Source: Planctomycetaceae bacterium
Lineage (GTDB): Bacteria > Planctomycetota > Phycisphaerae > UBA1845 > UTPLA1
Reading direction: 5' to 3'
Assembly (NCBI GenBank): GCA_011525745.1
Contig: WYBU01000083.1
Span: 1-64,000 of the forward strand
DNA length: 64,000 nt
Shown here: positions 16,936 to 26,282 of the stretch, piece by piece
Layout of the letters: every line of letters starts with the position of its first letter
Numbering within the stretch: position 1 is the stretch's first letter
Notes under the pieces: model-generated
What the model was told of the DNA's origin: nothing
The model's database searches: none
What the model saw: the letters and a program-made list of their open reading frames with translations, nothing else
Program-made: the position numbers and the translations under genes

Positions 16936-19140
16936 ATGAGGAGGTATCGCCCCTTCGTTTCTGTCTGCGCGAGCATGGCGTTCGCATTGTTCGTGAGCGT
17001 TGTCGGCTGTCAGTCGCCGCGCACCGATGAGTCGACGTCGGCATCGCGCGGAGCGGTCGCGCGCGGCGCGGCAGCCGCGGCGGAATCGGCAGCCCGACCG
17101 ACGCTGCCGGAGACGCCGCGCGACGGGATCGTGGACACGATACACGGCGTCGAAGTGCCCGATCCGTATCGCTGGCTGGAAGATCGGGACTCGCCCGAGG
17201 TCAAGGCGTGGGTCGATGCACAGAACGCCTATACGCGCGCGATGCTGGACGCCCCCGCGTGGCGGGCGACGCTGACGGACCAGGTGCGGCGTTATTACGA
17301 CGTGACGATCAACGGCGCGCCGTCGGTGCACGGCCGGCGCTATTTCTCGTACCGCCGCGAGGGGCTGAAGAATCATGCGATTCTGTACGTGCGCGACGGC
17401 GACTGGAAGGCTGAACCGAAGCTGCTGCTCGATCCCAACACCTTCAGCGAAACGGGGACGGTCGCGCTGGACTGGATGTACCCGTCGCCCGACGGGTCGA
17501 TGATCGCGTACGGCAAGAGCGCGGCGGGCAGCGAAATGAGCACGCTGTATCTGCGCGAGACGGCGACGGGCCGCGAACCGCCGGAGTCGATTCCCTACAC
17601 GCGCTTCGGCAGCGTGGCGTGGGAGCCGGACGGGCGGGGCTTTTATTACACGCGTTATCCGGCGCCGGGGACGGTGGCGGCGGGGGACGAGAACTACTAC
17701 CGCAAGGTGTTCTATCACCGCCTGGGGACGCAGTGGGAAGGCGATCCGTGCATCTATGGCGAAGGCCGGCCGAAGGAGGAGATCAACAGCGTCGGCAGTT
17801 CGAGCGACCATCGTTACCTGTTCGTTTCGCGTCAGACGATCTGGACAAAGAACGACCTGTTTTTCAAGGACATGCAGTCCGGCGCGCCGCTGACGACGCT
17901 GTGCGAGGGGCTGGAGGCGCAAACGGGCGCGGATGTGTGGGACGGCATGATGTACCTGCTGACGAGCCTCGACGCGCCGCGATATCGCGTGTGCAAGACG
18001 CCGGTCGACGAGCCGAATCCGGCCAACTGGAAGGAGATCGTGCCGCAGCAGGATGGCGTGATTCAGCGCATGGCCATCATCGACGGCAAGCTGGTGCTGA
18101 CGATACTGGAAAAGGTCTGCTCGCGGATCATGGTTTATTCGACGGAGGGCGAGTTCCTGGACGAGATCGAGCTGCCGACGCTGGGCAGCGTGAGCGGCGT
18201 CAACGGCGATCCGCGCGAGCCGAACGTGTTCTTCAGCTTTGAGTCGTTCGCCTATCCGCCGACGGTGTTTCGGTATGACCTGCGCGAGAAGAAACTGGAG
18301 ATTCTCGACCAACTGAACCTGGGCAAGGACTTGTCGGCCTATGAGACGAAGCAGGTCTGGTACTCGTCGCGGGACGGCACGCAGGTACCGATGTTCATCG
18401 TCCACAAGAAAGGGCTGCCGCTCAACGGCGCCAATCCCACGCTGCTCTACGGCTACGGCGGGTTCAACATCTCGTTGACGCCCTCGTTCCGCGCTTCGCG
18501 TTACGTGTGGCTCGATCGCGGCGGCGTCTATGCCGTTCCCAACATCCGCGGCGGCGGCGAGTTCGGCCAGGATTGGCATCACGGCGGTCGGCTTGGAAAC
18601 AAGCAGAATGTGTTCGATGACTTCATCGCCGCCGGCGAATGGCTGGTCGCCAACGGCTACACGCAACCGAGCAAGCTGGCGATCATGGGCGGCAGCAACG
18701 GGGGGCTGCTGACCGGCGCGGTGACGGTGCAGCGGCCGGACCTGTTCGGCGCGGTGGTGTGCGCGGTGCCGTTGCTGGACATGATCCGCTATCCGAACTT
18801 CCAGATTGCGCGGCTGTGGATGCAGGAGTACGGCGATCCGGAAAAACCCGACGAGTTCGCGTGGCTGTTGAAGTACTCGCCGTATCACAACGTGCGGCCG
18901 GGGACGAAGTATCCGGCGATTCTGTTCAAGACGGCGGCGTCGGACACGCGCGTCGATCCGATCCACGCGTGGAAGACGGCGGCGCAGATTCAGGCGTGCA
19001 ACGTCGGCGAGCGACCGGTGCTGCTGCGGACCGACTTCGACGCCGGCCACGGCGCGGGCAAGCCGCTGAGCAAGCGGATCGAGGAAGAAGTCGACGATTT
19101 CGTGTTTTTGATGGCGCAGACGGGGATGAGCGAGCAGTAG
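16936..19140 (+). CDS. Prolyl oligopeptidase family serine peptidase (S9A), lipoprotein
   Basis: 734 residues from ATG 16936 with GGAGG six bases upstream. The signal peptide ends in the lipobox VVGC (C25), so the mature enzyme is probably lipid-anchored. After a beta-propeller domain (VEVPDPYRWLEDRDSPEVKAWV start motif), the alpha/beta-hydrolase domain carries the S9A triad: S587 in GGSNGG, D670 in SDTRVDP and H705 in GHGAGK, with spacing like the pig enzyme. It cleaves short peptides after proline. It may work with the oligoendopeptidase gene that follows on the same strand, after about 350 bases of repeat-filled spacer, in using external peptides. Confidence 0.94.
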   Translation: MRRYRPFVSVCASMAFALFVSVVGCQSPRTDESTSASRGAVARGAAAAAESAARPTLPETPRDGIVDTIHGVEVPDPYRWLEDRDSPEVKAWVDAQNAYTRAMLDAPAWRATLTDQVRRYYDVTINGAPSVHGRRYFSYRREGLKNHAILYVRDGDWKAEPKLLLDPNTFSETGTVALDWMYPSPDGSMIAYGKSAAGSEMSTLYLRETATGREPPESIPYTRFGSVAWEPDGRGFYYTRYPAPGTVAAGDENYYRKVFYHRLGTQWEGDPCIYGEGRPKEEINSVGSSSDHRYLFVSRQTIWTKNDLFFKDMQSGAPLTTLCEGLEAQTGADVWDGMMYLLTSLDAPRYRVCKTPVDEPNPANWKEIVPQQDGVIQRMAIIDGKLVLTILEKVCSRIMVYSTEGEFLDEIELPTLGSVSGVNGDPREPNVFFSFESFAYPPTVFRYDLREKKLEILDQLNLGKDLSAYETKQVWYSSRDGTQVPMFIVHKKGLPLNGANPTLLYGYGGFNISLTPSFRASRYVWLDRGGVYAVPNIRGGGEFGQDWHHGGRLGNKQNVFDDFIAAGEWLVANGYTQPSKLAIMGGSNGGLLTGAVTVQRPDLFGAVVCAVPLLDMIRYPNFQIARLWMQEYGDPEKPDEFAWLLKYSPYHNVRPGTKYPAILFKTAASDTRVDPIHAWKTAAQIQACNVGERPVLLRTDFDAGHGAGKPLSKRIEEEVDDFVFLMAQTGMSEQ

Positions 19141-19186
19141 CGTTGTTGGCAATCGCGCGGCGTCGGCTTGCACAACTTCGCCGGGT

Positions 19187-19256
19187 CGGCATGGTCAGGC
19201 CCTCGTGGATTCGCGCCTGATCATGGCTGGAAACGCGACTCGCGAGGGCATGGCCC
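19187..19256. repeat. REP-like palindrome, GGCACGGTCAAG family, copy 2
   Basis: Starts GGCATGGTCAGGCCCTCG and ends CGCGAGGGCATGGCCCC, with inner arms CTCG/CGAG. It belongs to the same dispersed family as 1561-1635. Confidence 0.65.
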
Positions 19257-19344
19257 CGTTGCGTCGCGGGCCGCGGATACGGCAACAAGTTGGGCTGGTT
19301 GTTTGTGTGTGAGCCCGCGGTCGGTCTGATTGCAGCATCTGTAT

Positions 19345-19395
19345 CACTTGGTGCGGGCATTATGCCCTCATGAACGGGCGGCAAGCCAGATCCAC
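19345..19395. repeat. Palindromic repeat ACGGGCTGCAAGCCCGT family, diverged copy
   Basis: Reads GCGGGCATTATGCCC, then GAACGGGCGGCAAGCC. The copy at 23022-23075 is cleaner and pairs ACGGGCTGCAAGCCCGT. Related cores occur near 40235 and 55640. Confidence 0.55.
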
Positions 19396-19493
19396 GCGAT
19401 TTCCATCAGATGCACCGAACGCAGGCAGGACCGGCGGCGGCCCGGTGAGTTTTTCCGCATTGTCTCAAGAGCTTTCTGAAAGGACGTGCGCCG

Positions 19494-21203
19494 ATGTCGC
19501 GCGATGAATTCCCCTTGCGCTTTGTGCCGCCCGGCATCGATCTGGGTGACTGGCCCGCCGTCGAGGGGCAGTTCCGCCGGCTGGAAGAGACGCCGCTGAA
19601 CGACGCGCGGGCCGCCGAGGGCTGGCTTGAGGACTGGAGCGAATTGGAGTCGGCGTTGAGCGAGGAGGAGCAGAATCGCTACGTCGCGATGACGTGCCAG
19701 ACCGACGATGCACAGCGCGAGCGCCGGTACCTGGATTTTGTCGAGCAGGTGCAGCCGGGCCTGAAGCGGCGGCGCGATCGGCTGGACCGGAAGCTGTTGG
19801 AGTCAGCGGTGTCGGCGGCGCTGCCGAGGGCGCGGTACGAGGTGCTGTTGCGGCAGATTCGCAACCGCGTCGAGCTGTTTCGCGACGAAAACGTGCCGTT
19901 GCAGACCGAAGACGAGAAGCTGCGCGCGCAGTATCAGAAAATCTGCGGCGCGATGTCCGTGCAGTTCGATGGGCGCGAGCAGACGCTCCAGCAGATGGCG
20001 CGTTATCTCGAAGAGACCGACCGGCCGCGGCGGCAGACGGCGTGGGAGGCGGTCGCGGGGCGGCGGTATGCCGATCGCGACGCGATCGACGAGGTGTTCG
20101 ACGCGATGGTGGCGCTGCGGGATCGCATGGCGCGCAACGCCGGCCTGCCCGACTATCGCGCGTATGCGTTCCGCGCGTTGGAACGATTCGACTACACGCC
20201 GGCCGACTGCGAGCGGTTTCATGATGCCGTCGAATGTCACGTCGTGCCGCTGGTGCGTGAGATTCAGGAGCAGCGCCGCAAGGCGATGGGGCTTGAGGCG
20301 CTGCGGCCGTGGGACCTGGCGGTGGATCCGCTGGGGCGATCGCCGTTGCGGCCCTTTGCGACGGATGCGGAGCTTGTCGGGAAATGCGCGCGGGTCTTCG
20401 AGCGCGTGTCGCCCGACTTCGCCCAGCAATTCGATCACATGCGTCGCGAGCGCCTGCTTGACCTGGGCAGCCGCAAAGGCAAGGCGCCCGGCGGGTACAT
20501 GACGGTGTTCGAGCGGCGGCGGCTGCCGTTCATCTTCATGAACGCGGTCGGCCGGCACGACGACGTCCACACGATGCTGCACGAGGGCGGTCACGCCTTT
20601 CACGCGTTCGCGGTGCGCGGCGAGCGGCTGCTGTCGTATCGCAACCCGCCGATTGAATTCGCCGAAGTGGCGTCGATGGGGATGGAGTTGTTGTGCGAGG
20701 AGCACCTGAGCGAGTTCTATGCCGTCGAGGAACATCGCCGCGCGCTTCGTGAAGACCTGGAGGACGTGCTCGGCACGCTGTGCTGGATCGCGACGATCGA
20801 CGCGTTTCAGCATTGGATTTATGCGAATCCGGCGCACACTCGAGCGGAGCGAACGGCGGCCTGGTTGGGAATTCTGAAGCGATTCGGCGGCATTGAGGAT
20901 TGGTCGGGCTTTGAGCCTTATCGGTCGGTGCTGTGGCATCGACAGCTTCATCCGTTCACGGTGCCGTTCTATTACATCGAGTACGGAATCGCTCAGCTCG
21001 GCGCCCTTCAGGTTTGGCGAAACGCACGACAAGACTACCGCAAGGCGGTGGCCGATTATCGGGCCGGGCTTGCTCTTGGCGGGAGTCGGCCATTACCGGA
21101 ACTATTCAACGCGGCCGGCGCAAAGCTGGATTTCTCGGAACGTGTAATTCAACCGCTCACTGACCTGATCCGATCCGACCTTGAAGGCGCGGGAATCGTA
21201 TAG
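19494..21203 (+). CDS. M3 family oligoendopeptidase (PepF-like)
   Basis: 569 residues from ATG 19494. Zinc site HEGGH at H363-H367 within MLHEGGHAFHAF, with the third ligand in FAEVASMGME downstream; this is the M3 thermolysin-like arrangement. Length and the IEDWSGFEPYRSVLWHRQLHPFTVPFYYIEYGIAQLGALQVW tail are typical of M3 oligoendopeptidases of the PepF class, which cleave short cytoplasmic peptides. No signal peptide. The last codons are followed at once by an AT-rich patch that belongs to the next locus. Confidence 0.93.
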   Translation: MSRDEFPLRFVPPGIDLGDWPAVEGQFRRLEETPLNDARAAEGWLEDWSELESALSEEEQNRYVAMTCQTDDAQRERRYLDFVEQVQPGLKRRRDRLDRKLLESAVSAALPRARYEVLLRQIRNRVELFRDENVPLQTEDEKLRAQYQKICGAMSVQFDGREQTLQQMARYLEETDRPRRQTAWEAVAGRRYADRDAIDEVFDAMVALRDRMARNAGLPDYRAYAFRALERFDYTPADCERFHDAVECHVVPLVREIQEQRRKAMGLEALRPWDLAVDPLGRSPLRPFATDAELVGKCARVFERVSPDFAQQFDHMRRERLLDLGSRKGKAPGGYMTVFERRRLPFIFMNAVGRHDDVHTMLHEGGHAFHAFAVRGERLLSYRNPPIEFAEVASMGMELLCEEHLSEFYAVEEHRRALREDLEDVLGTLCWIATIDAFQHWIYANPAHTRAERTAAWLGILKRFGGIEDWSGFEPYRSVLWHRQLHPFTVPFYYIEYGIAQLGALQVWRNARQDYRKAVADYRAGLALGGSRPLPELFNAAGAKLDFSERVIQPLTDLIRSDLEGAGIV

Positions 21204-21259
21204 TGGGAAACGGCACGGAGTTCCCATCCGGGGAAAGTATGTGAAATCCTTCACGGTAT

Positions 21260-21287
21260 AACGATATTTAATTTTCGTAATATCGTT
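21260..21287. promoter_or_regulatory. AT-rich inverted repeat, possible operator
   Basis: AACGATATT and AATATCGTT are perfect 9-bp inverted arms around a 10-base loop. The patch is far richer in AT than its surroundings and lies 49 bases before a small gene and its SorC-type regulator, so an operator or promoter role is likely. No T tract follows, so it is not a terminator. Confidence 0.55.
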
Positions 21288-21336
21288 TGCATTTTCCCAG
21301 TTTCGTGGTAAGCTTATTGATGTACCGGACGAGTGG

Positions 21337-21714
21337 ATGTCTCCGGAGATTATCGTGGCGGCTCTGCCTTTCACGCACATGCACGAAAACGTTCCGATGT
21401 TTCCGGTGTCCGATTCATTCCGCCCGGAATCGTTGGGCGACGTCTCCTCGTCCGCCGGCGAATACACAAAACGCCATCGTGAAGCATGGCCTCTTCTCCT
21501 TCGCAGCCCCGACGCTGAAACGCTCCAGCCGGGCGATGCCGAATCGTGGCAACGCCTGTGGGGGCGTTTCGGCGTGGAGCTGTTCCAGTGCTTTGCGAAT
21601 GGCGACGAGCATATCCGGGCCGATATGATCCTCCTGGCCCGACAATCCGGCGGCTGGCGCGGCGAAATCATCGCCGACCGACTCGAAAAGTGGCTGCGCC
21701 AGCGGTCGGTCTGA
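21337..21714 (+). CDS. Small protein of unknown function upstream of a SorC-type regulator
   Basis: 125 residues, acidic N-terminal half and helical C-terminal half (GDEHIRADMILLARQSGGWRGEIIADRLEKWLRQ). No family recognised, no signal peptide or membrane segment. Its stop is nine bases before the start of the SorC-like gene, so they form a two-gene unit, probably controlled from the inverted repeat upstream. The pairing suggests a cofactor or small regulator for the SorC-like protein. Coding status rests on the spacing and on an ordinary protein-like composition. Confidence 0.6.
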   Translation: MSPEIIVAALPFTHMHENVPMFPVSDSFRPESLGDVSSSAGEYTKRHREAWPLLLRSPDAETLQPGDAESWQRLWGRFGVELFQCFANGDEHIRADMILLARQSGGWRGEIIADRLEKWLRQRSV

Positions 21715-21723
21715 ATCAGCTCC

Positions 21724-22932
21724 ATGAGCAGAGAACATCGCGGTCGTCCATCCGTTACATCGACCTTCTCGGCCGACGGCCGGGCTGCGCCGGAACTGTC
21801 GATTCGCGGTATTCCCCTGGCCGAACTGCTGGTGATGGCGCGGCGGCACTTGGTTGATCGCGAGTCGGCCGAGGAGGTGTGCGGCGACCGGTTCAAGACG
21901 CAGCAGTTCCGCCAGGCGCTATTCGAAGCGCGCAAGCGCGGCCTGCTGCGACAGTTCGTCATCATGACGCCCGAGTTGGCGGGCGTTCCCAGCCTGGACA
22001 CGCTGGCGCGCGAGGTTGAGGAATCGGCGCGTCGCTTTCGCGGCGCTCCTCCGCTGCGTGTTCATCTGGTCTTCGGCGATCAGGCAGTTTTCGATCGCAC
22101 GCTGACGGCCGATCCGCGCGAGTTCCTCAGCAGCGAAGAAGGTCCCGATCTGTTCCTGCGCAATCAGGGCGTGCTGGAGCGGATCATTGACGCGGGCGCC
22201 GAGTGGATTTCGCACGAGCTTTCGCCGGGCGAGGTGTTCGTGCCCGCCTGGGGGCGCGTGGTTCATAAAGTGGTGGGCGGGCTGCATCCCTGGGCGGCGC
22301 GGGGCGGGCTGGGCGAGGCGACCGTCGTGGCGGGATCGGGGCTGCTGGGCGTGCGGGCGTTCGCGGACTTCGAGGCGAGCAACAACGCGCGGCTGGCGGG
22401 CGAAATCTTCGGCACGTCGAAAGTTCACCTGTTGCCGTTGCCGTTCTGCATGCCGGGCGATCCGTCGATTTTCGAGCCGTTGCGGGCGTTGCGGCCGGTG
22501 CGCGAGACACAGGAGTGGCTGGGGCGCGCGACGATGGTGATCACGTCGCTACAGGATTTCGAGCCGACGCGCTACTCGGTGGTACGGCATGGTTTGATGG
22601 ACGCGGCCGACGCCGGCAAGTACGCCCGGGCGGGCGCGTGCGGCGAGATCGCGGGCGTGCCGTTCGACGATCACGGCGACGAAGTGGTCATGCCGGGTTT
22701 TGCGTTCTGCGGCATCCGGCCGGCGGACCTGAAGCGCGTGGTGGGTGGCGACGAGTCGGACAATCCGAAGGTGGACAAGCACGACCGCCGGCAGCGCGAA
22801 GTGGTGGTGCTGGCGGGCGCGACGGCGTCGCGGTTGCGCCCGCTGTCGGTGGCGATCCGCATGGGGCTGGTGACGCGCGTGTTCACGGATCACGTGACGG
22901 CGCAGGCGCTGTTGCGTGAGTTTGAGCGCTAG
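21724..22932 (+). CDS. SorC/DeoR-type sugar-binding transcriptional regulator
   Basis: 402 residues. Residues about 25-75 (LAELLVMARRHLVDRESAEEVCGDRFKTQQFRQALFEARKRGLLRQF) fit the SorC winged-helix pattern. From about 95 the ligand domain shows GEIAGVPFDDHGDEV, then VVVLAGATASRLRPLSVAIRMGLVTRVFTDHVTAQALL, the C-terminal SorC block that ends in a TDxxTAxxLL element. SorC regulators bind phosphorylated sugars and act as local repressors or activators. No sugar operon is adjacent, so the target is unknown. It is preceded by a small gene and an AT-rich operator-like site. Confidence 0.75.
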   Translation: MSREHRGRPSVTSTFSADGRAAPELSIRGIPLAELLVMARRHLVDRESAEEVCGDRFKTQQFRQALFEARKRGLLRQFVIMTPELAGVPSLDTLAREVEESARRFRGAPPLRVHLVFGDQAVFDRTLTADPREFLSSEEGPDLFLRNQGVLERIIDAGAEWISHELSPGEVFVPAWGRVVHKVVGGLHPWAARGGLGEATVVAGSGLLGVRAFADFEASNNARLAGEIFGTSKVHLLPLPFCMPGDPSIFEPLRALRPVRETQEWLGRATMVITSLQDFEPTRYSVVRHGLMDAADAGKYARAGACGEIAGVPFDDHGDEVVMPGFAFCGIRPADLKRVVGGDESDNPKVDKHDRRQREVVVLAGATASRLRPLSVAIRMGLVTRVFTDHVTAQALLREFER

Positions 22933-23021
22933 GTGCAGCGGCTGGGGACGCGCGCGGAAACGAGAGCGCGTCGGCGGCCTGTGTCGTTGTTCAGCCTTTT
23001 CGCATCCTATTTATCGCGTAG

Positions 23022-23180
23022 CGCGGACATTCTGCCCGCACGAACGGGCTGCAAGCCCGTTGCACGCGGTGATCAACACGGCCCGGCGGCCGCGGGCGAA
23101 TGACGGACGGGCGGGACGCCCAAACCACCCAAGACAGGGGAGGCGCACTGCGCGCGCGGGCTTGACCGTGCCGGCCGCCA
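23022..23180. repeat. Repeat cluster downstream of the SorC-type gene
   Basis: Contains the clean palindrome ACGGGCTGCAAGCCCGT (about 23043-23059), a GGGCGGGACGCCC hairpin (about 23110) and the right end GCGGGCTTGACCGTGCC (to 23180) of the GGCACGGTCAAG family. No gene is seen between 22933 and 23214. Confidence 0.6.
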
Positions 23181-23214
23181 CGTCATTGCGCGGGTGATTT
23201 CAGGTCGATTTCTA

Positions 23215-24483
23215 TTACGGCGGCGTTCCTCCCTGCGAAATCAGCAGAAACTCATCGGCCTGTTCCAGGATTCGCGTGTGCGAGGCCACGTACCACGTGC
23301 GCGGAATGATGTTGGGGCGCGCGAGGCAGTACAGGTGGTATTGCAGTGGAGTGAAGCCGTACAAGGGAACATTGGGATACTGTGCGTGATCGGAAATGAA
23401 GCCGTAGCGCACCTGCTGAGCGAAGAAACCCAGACTGGTATATTGCTGATCCACTTCCGGCGGCTCATGCGGCGTCCAGGAGGAAATGTAGTAGTACGGA
23501 TCGGGCGCGAAGTGCTCGACCGAGGCCATGATGTCACTGATGTCCTGTTGCGGACTGAAGATCGACTGGGCGATGGTTCGCAGCGGTGGCACGCTGGGAT
23601 TCGGGTGGGGGTGGTACAGGCAGACGAAGATGCCGTGATCGTTGCGAAGCTGCGTGATCGCAGCCCGGGCGAGATCGCGGATGATGGCCCGGTTCTGCTG
23701 CGTCCAGAACGACGAGTAGCGACGCTTCCAGAAGACTTCCTCGCCGTCGATGTAGATTTTGTTGGTGCCGGCGGCCTGCGCCAGAATTCGGGCGCGCAGC
23801 ATGAAGTCCTGCCAGAAGAGCGGGTCGAGCAGCCCGGACGGATTGAGCGGATGATTGTTTCGCGCGTTGGGGCCTGGCACGTTCCAGGGCGGCTCGTCGG
23901 CGGGTCCCCACACGTTGTCGATGACGTGATGCAGCCAGAAACCGGGGATCAGTTGCACGTTGGCGGTGGCGGCGACGGGAAGGATCGGCGCGAAGTAGCT
24001 GTCGGCGTCGGCCTGCGAGCGGACGATTCCCATGTAAACCGGCGTGGCGTAGCGGCGGAAACCATAAGCGCCGAGCTTGGGCAGGATGGTCATGATGCGA
24101 GTGCGGTTGGGCGTCGAGCCGGGAGCGTAACCGTCCTGCACGCGATAGGACCCGTCGGGCGTGTAACCAACGAACGTGCGGTCCGGTTCGACGTTGTGCG
24201 GTGGCGCCATCAGCGGAGGCGGCTGACCGGGCCACTCCTCGGCGGCGTACGGATCGGCGAGTGAATCGCCGAATTGATCGGTCGCCGTCGAGAACGGCGA
24301 TTCGACGTCGGTCGCGCTTGCCGCCGCGACGTCGCTATCCGCGGCCTGCGCGGTCGTCGCCGCGCGGCCGCTCGGCCCGTCGGCCGCGATATTTTCTGAC
24401 AAAGAAAGTATGATAGTCAGCGCCGCGACGATTCCGGCGCGCACCATCTCCAGTGATGCGGACTTGGCGCTTAGCGCGATCAT
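23215..24483 (-). CDS. Exported protein of unknown function
   Basis: 422 residues, ATG at 24483; a second Met before VRAGIVAALTIILSLS (start 24447) may be the true one. A signal peptide with hydrophobic core AGIVAALTIILSLSENIAA is followed by an Ala/Thr/Asp-rich linker and a large globular part rich in Trp, Tyr and Pro. NKIYIDGEEVFWKRRY and LARAAITQLRNDHGIFVCLYHPHPN resemble strand-helix units of a TIM-barrel hydrolase, but no catalytic signature can be assigned. It is not in an obvious operon; 243 bases separate it from the downstream-strand neighbour at 24727. Confidence 0.65.
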   Translation of the reverse strand: MIALSAKSASLEMVRAGIVAALTIILSLSENIAADGPSGRAATTAQAADSDVAAASATDVESPFSTATDQFGDSLADPYAAEEWPGQPPPLMAPPHNVEPDRTFVGYTPDGSYRVQDGYAPGSTPNRTRIMTILPKLGAYGFRRYATPVYMGIVRSQADADSYFAPILPVAATANVQLIPGFWLHHVIDNVWGPADEPPWNVPGPNARNNHPLNPSGLLDPLFWQDFMLRARILAQAAGTNKIYIDGEEVFWKRRYSSFWTQQNRAIIRDLARAAITQLRNDHGIFVCLYHPHPNPSVPPLRTIAQSIFSPQQDISDIMASVEHFAPDPYYYISSWTPHEPPEVDQQYTSLGFFAQQVRYGFISDHAQYPNVPLYGFTPLQYHLYCLARPNIIPRTWYVASHTRILEQADEFLLISQGGTPP

Positions 24484-24726
24484 GCATCCCCCAAGTAGAT
24501 TTGAAGAGGGTTAGTACGGCGGCCGAATTGTCACGAACAATCCCCCAGAGCCACCCGCAATGTCAATGCAGTCTATCCGTGTATCGGTTTAGAGTCCAGA
24601 AAATCCAGCAATTGCAGCGTCAACATGGCAGCGACGCATTGAGCGTTCCGGACGATTTGCGGAGTTGTCGTTGTCGCCGGGCAGGCAGGTCGTTGCGTCG
24701 TTCGGGGGCGAACAGCCCGGGCTGCG

Positions 24727-25815
24727 CTACGGTCCGCGTCGATGTCCCGTTGGAAATGTGGTGGGCGTGTCCTTTGTTTCCGCCGACGGCCACACGAACG
24801 CCAGCGCATCGAGCAGCACGAGGTCCGGCTCGGGCGGCATGTCGTGGCCGACGCCCTTGAAAAGTCGAAGATCGACCTTGGCGCCGGCGCGCTCGAACAT
24901 CGACGACGCCAGGCGCATGGAGGACACCGTTTCGTTTCGGTCGGCGCCGCCGACAATGGCGCAGACGCGCAGGCCGACGAGCTTGTTGGATTTGAACGTT
25001 TCGCTCGCCTGACTGTTGAACGGTCCGGCGATGGGAATGATCGCCGCGAAGGACCGCGGCGTGGACAAGGCGATCTCCCAGGTCATGGTGCCGCCCTGCG
25101 AGAAACCGGTCAGGACCGTTCGCTTCGGATCGATGCGAAAGCGCCGCCGGGTGTCGCCCGCGGCTGACAACACCGAACGCTGGGCCTCGCCCGCCCCGCC
25201 CCAGGCGTGGGCATTCTGGGCAGCCACCTGTCCCTCGGGCGTCACGAGGATCGCGCCGTACGATTCGGCCGCGGCGGTCCACAGCTTCGCCATGGCGTCG
25301 GCGCGGCCTCCGTAGCCGTGCAGCGCGACAATCAGCGGCGCCGGCCGCCAGGGGTCGAACTCGCGCGGCAGGGTGACGGTCCACACCGCCTTGGCCTGCC
25401 CCTGCTGGCGGCGCAGGTCGGCTTCGGCGGCGGCGACGAGTTCGGCGAAGCGCGGCCGATCGCGAAGGGACTGAAAATCGTCGTCGCGGCGCATCAACTC
25501 GGGATGGACGTCATGCAGCTTCACGGCGCGCTCGAGGGCCGTGAGGGCATCATCGGCGCGGCCCAGGCGAGACAGCAGGCCGGCCAGGCCGTAGTGCGCG
25601 CGGCCGTCGCGCGGCGACGTCTTCACGAGTTCCTCGGCTTTTTTCAGCGCCGGCTCGAGTTTTCCGGCGGCGTGGAGCTTTGCGATTTCATCGGTCAGTT
25701 TTTCGATCCGCTGGCGTTTGGTCTCGGCGGGCGGTTCAGCGGCGATGATGTGAACGGCGCCGGCGGCGCAAACCAGCAGAGTCATGACGAGCGATCCGCC
25801 GCGCGAGGCGACCAT
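24727..25815 (-). CDS. Exported TPR plus alpha/beta-hydrolase (carboxylesterase-like)
   Basis: 362 residues from ATG 25815 with GAGGG upstream. A signal peptide (LVMTLLVCAAGAVHIIAA) leads to a TPR-type helical region (about 30-120) and then a hydrolase domain opening PLIVALHGYGG. The nucleophile is S239 in GFSQGG, the acid is in VGGADRNE and the histidine in GVGHDMP, as in phospholipase/carboxylesterase or polyhydroxybutyrate-depolymerase-like esterases. It would act outside the cytoplasm on esters. Divergent from the cobalamin-riboswitch operon, which starts about 80 bases away. Confidence 0.85.
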   Translation of the reverse strand: MVASRGGSLVMTLLVCAAGAVHIIAAEPPAETKRQRIEKLTDEIAKLHAAGKLEPALKKAEELVKTSPRDGRAHYGLAGLLSRLGRADDALTALERAVKLHDVHPELMRRDDDFQSLRDRPRFAELVAAAEADLRRQQGQAKAVWTVTLPREFDPWRPAPLIVALHGYGGRADAMAKLWTAAAESYGAILVTPEGQVAAQNAHAWGGAGEAQRSVLSAAGDTRRRFRIDPKRTVLTGFSQGGTMTWEIALSTPRSFAAIIPIAGPFNSQASETFKSNKLVGLRVCAIVGGADRNETVSSMRLASSMFERAGAKVDLRLFKGVGHDMPPEPDLVLLDALAFVWPSAETKDTPTTFPTGHRRGP

Positions 25816-25895
25816 GAGATGTGCCCTCGTGGAACTGTTGAAGTCGAGCGATTTTCTTGTTGACTTTTCCGACACGGCGGCGCATTTTAGTCACT

Positions 25896-26076
25896 GTCAC
25901 AGGCGCGCTGCATGCGCTGAAAAGGGAAGGCCGTGCGAATCGGCCGCGGTCGCGCCGCTGTATGAGGCGTCCCCCTGCGGGACGGATCGCCTTCGGGCGG
26001 TCGGCACGAATGCCACTGACGTTGCGTCGGGAAGGCTTTGTGCGAGGAGCCTCGAGCCAGAAGACCTGCCTGTGAC
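25896..26076 (+). ncRNA. Cobalamin (B12) riboswitch aptamer
   Basis: P1 closes perfectly: GTCACAGG (25896-25903) with CCTGTGAC (26069-26076). Inside are the conserved blocks in order: TGAAAAGGGAAG (25918 on), GCCGCTGTA (25954 on), TGCCACTG (26011 on), CGGGAAGGC (26029 on) and the B12 box GAGCCAGAAGACCTGCC (26054-26070). The last matches the consensus rAGYCMGgAgACCkGCC. It binds adenosylcobalamin-type ligands and normally switches expression off when B12 is plentiful. It lies 207 bases before an exported-protein gene, and a terminator sits between them. Confidence 0.96.
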
Positions 26077-26145
26077 GGACGGCCTGACGTTTTCGCGGCA
26101 TGAAACGTCCGTCGCTTGGAACGAATCACTTCCGAGCCGATCCGG

Positions 26146-26178
26146 ACCCGCGAGGCGACAGCGCCCGCGGGTTTTTTT
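26146..26178 (+). terminator. Riboswitch-controlled intrinsic terminator
   Basis: ACCCGCG and CGCGGGT form a 7-bp stem followed by seven T residues. A competing hairpin (GACGGACG 26074-26081 with CGTCCGTC 26106-26113) shares bases with the P1 3' strand, giving a plausible switch between ligand-bound and free forms. Confidence 0.85.
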
Positions 26179-26282
26179 GTCGCCGTCCACAACCTGGGCT
26201 TGCTGACGTGTCGTCCGGACGGACCGCCCCGACGGAGGGGACGCGGTCCGCCCCCGGGCGGCCCTGCGCGGAGAGGCCGGCC

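Noticed and set aside
26100-26282. Upstream ATG extension of the B12-regulated surface protein
   Set aside because: It would run through the riboswitch terminator and place 61 residues before the signal peptide. The ATG at 26283 has a good ribosome binding site.
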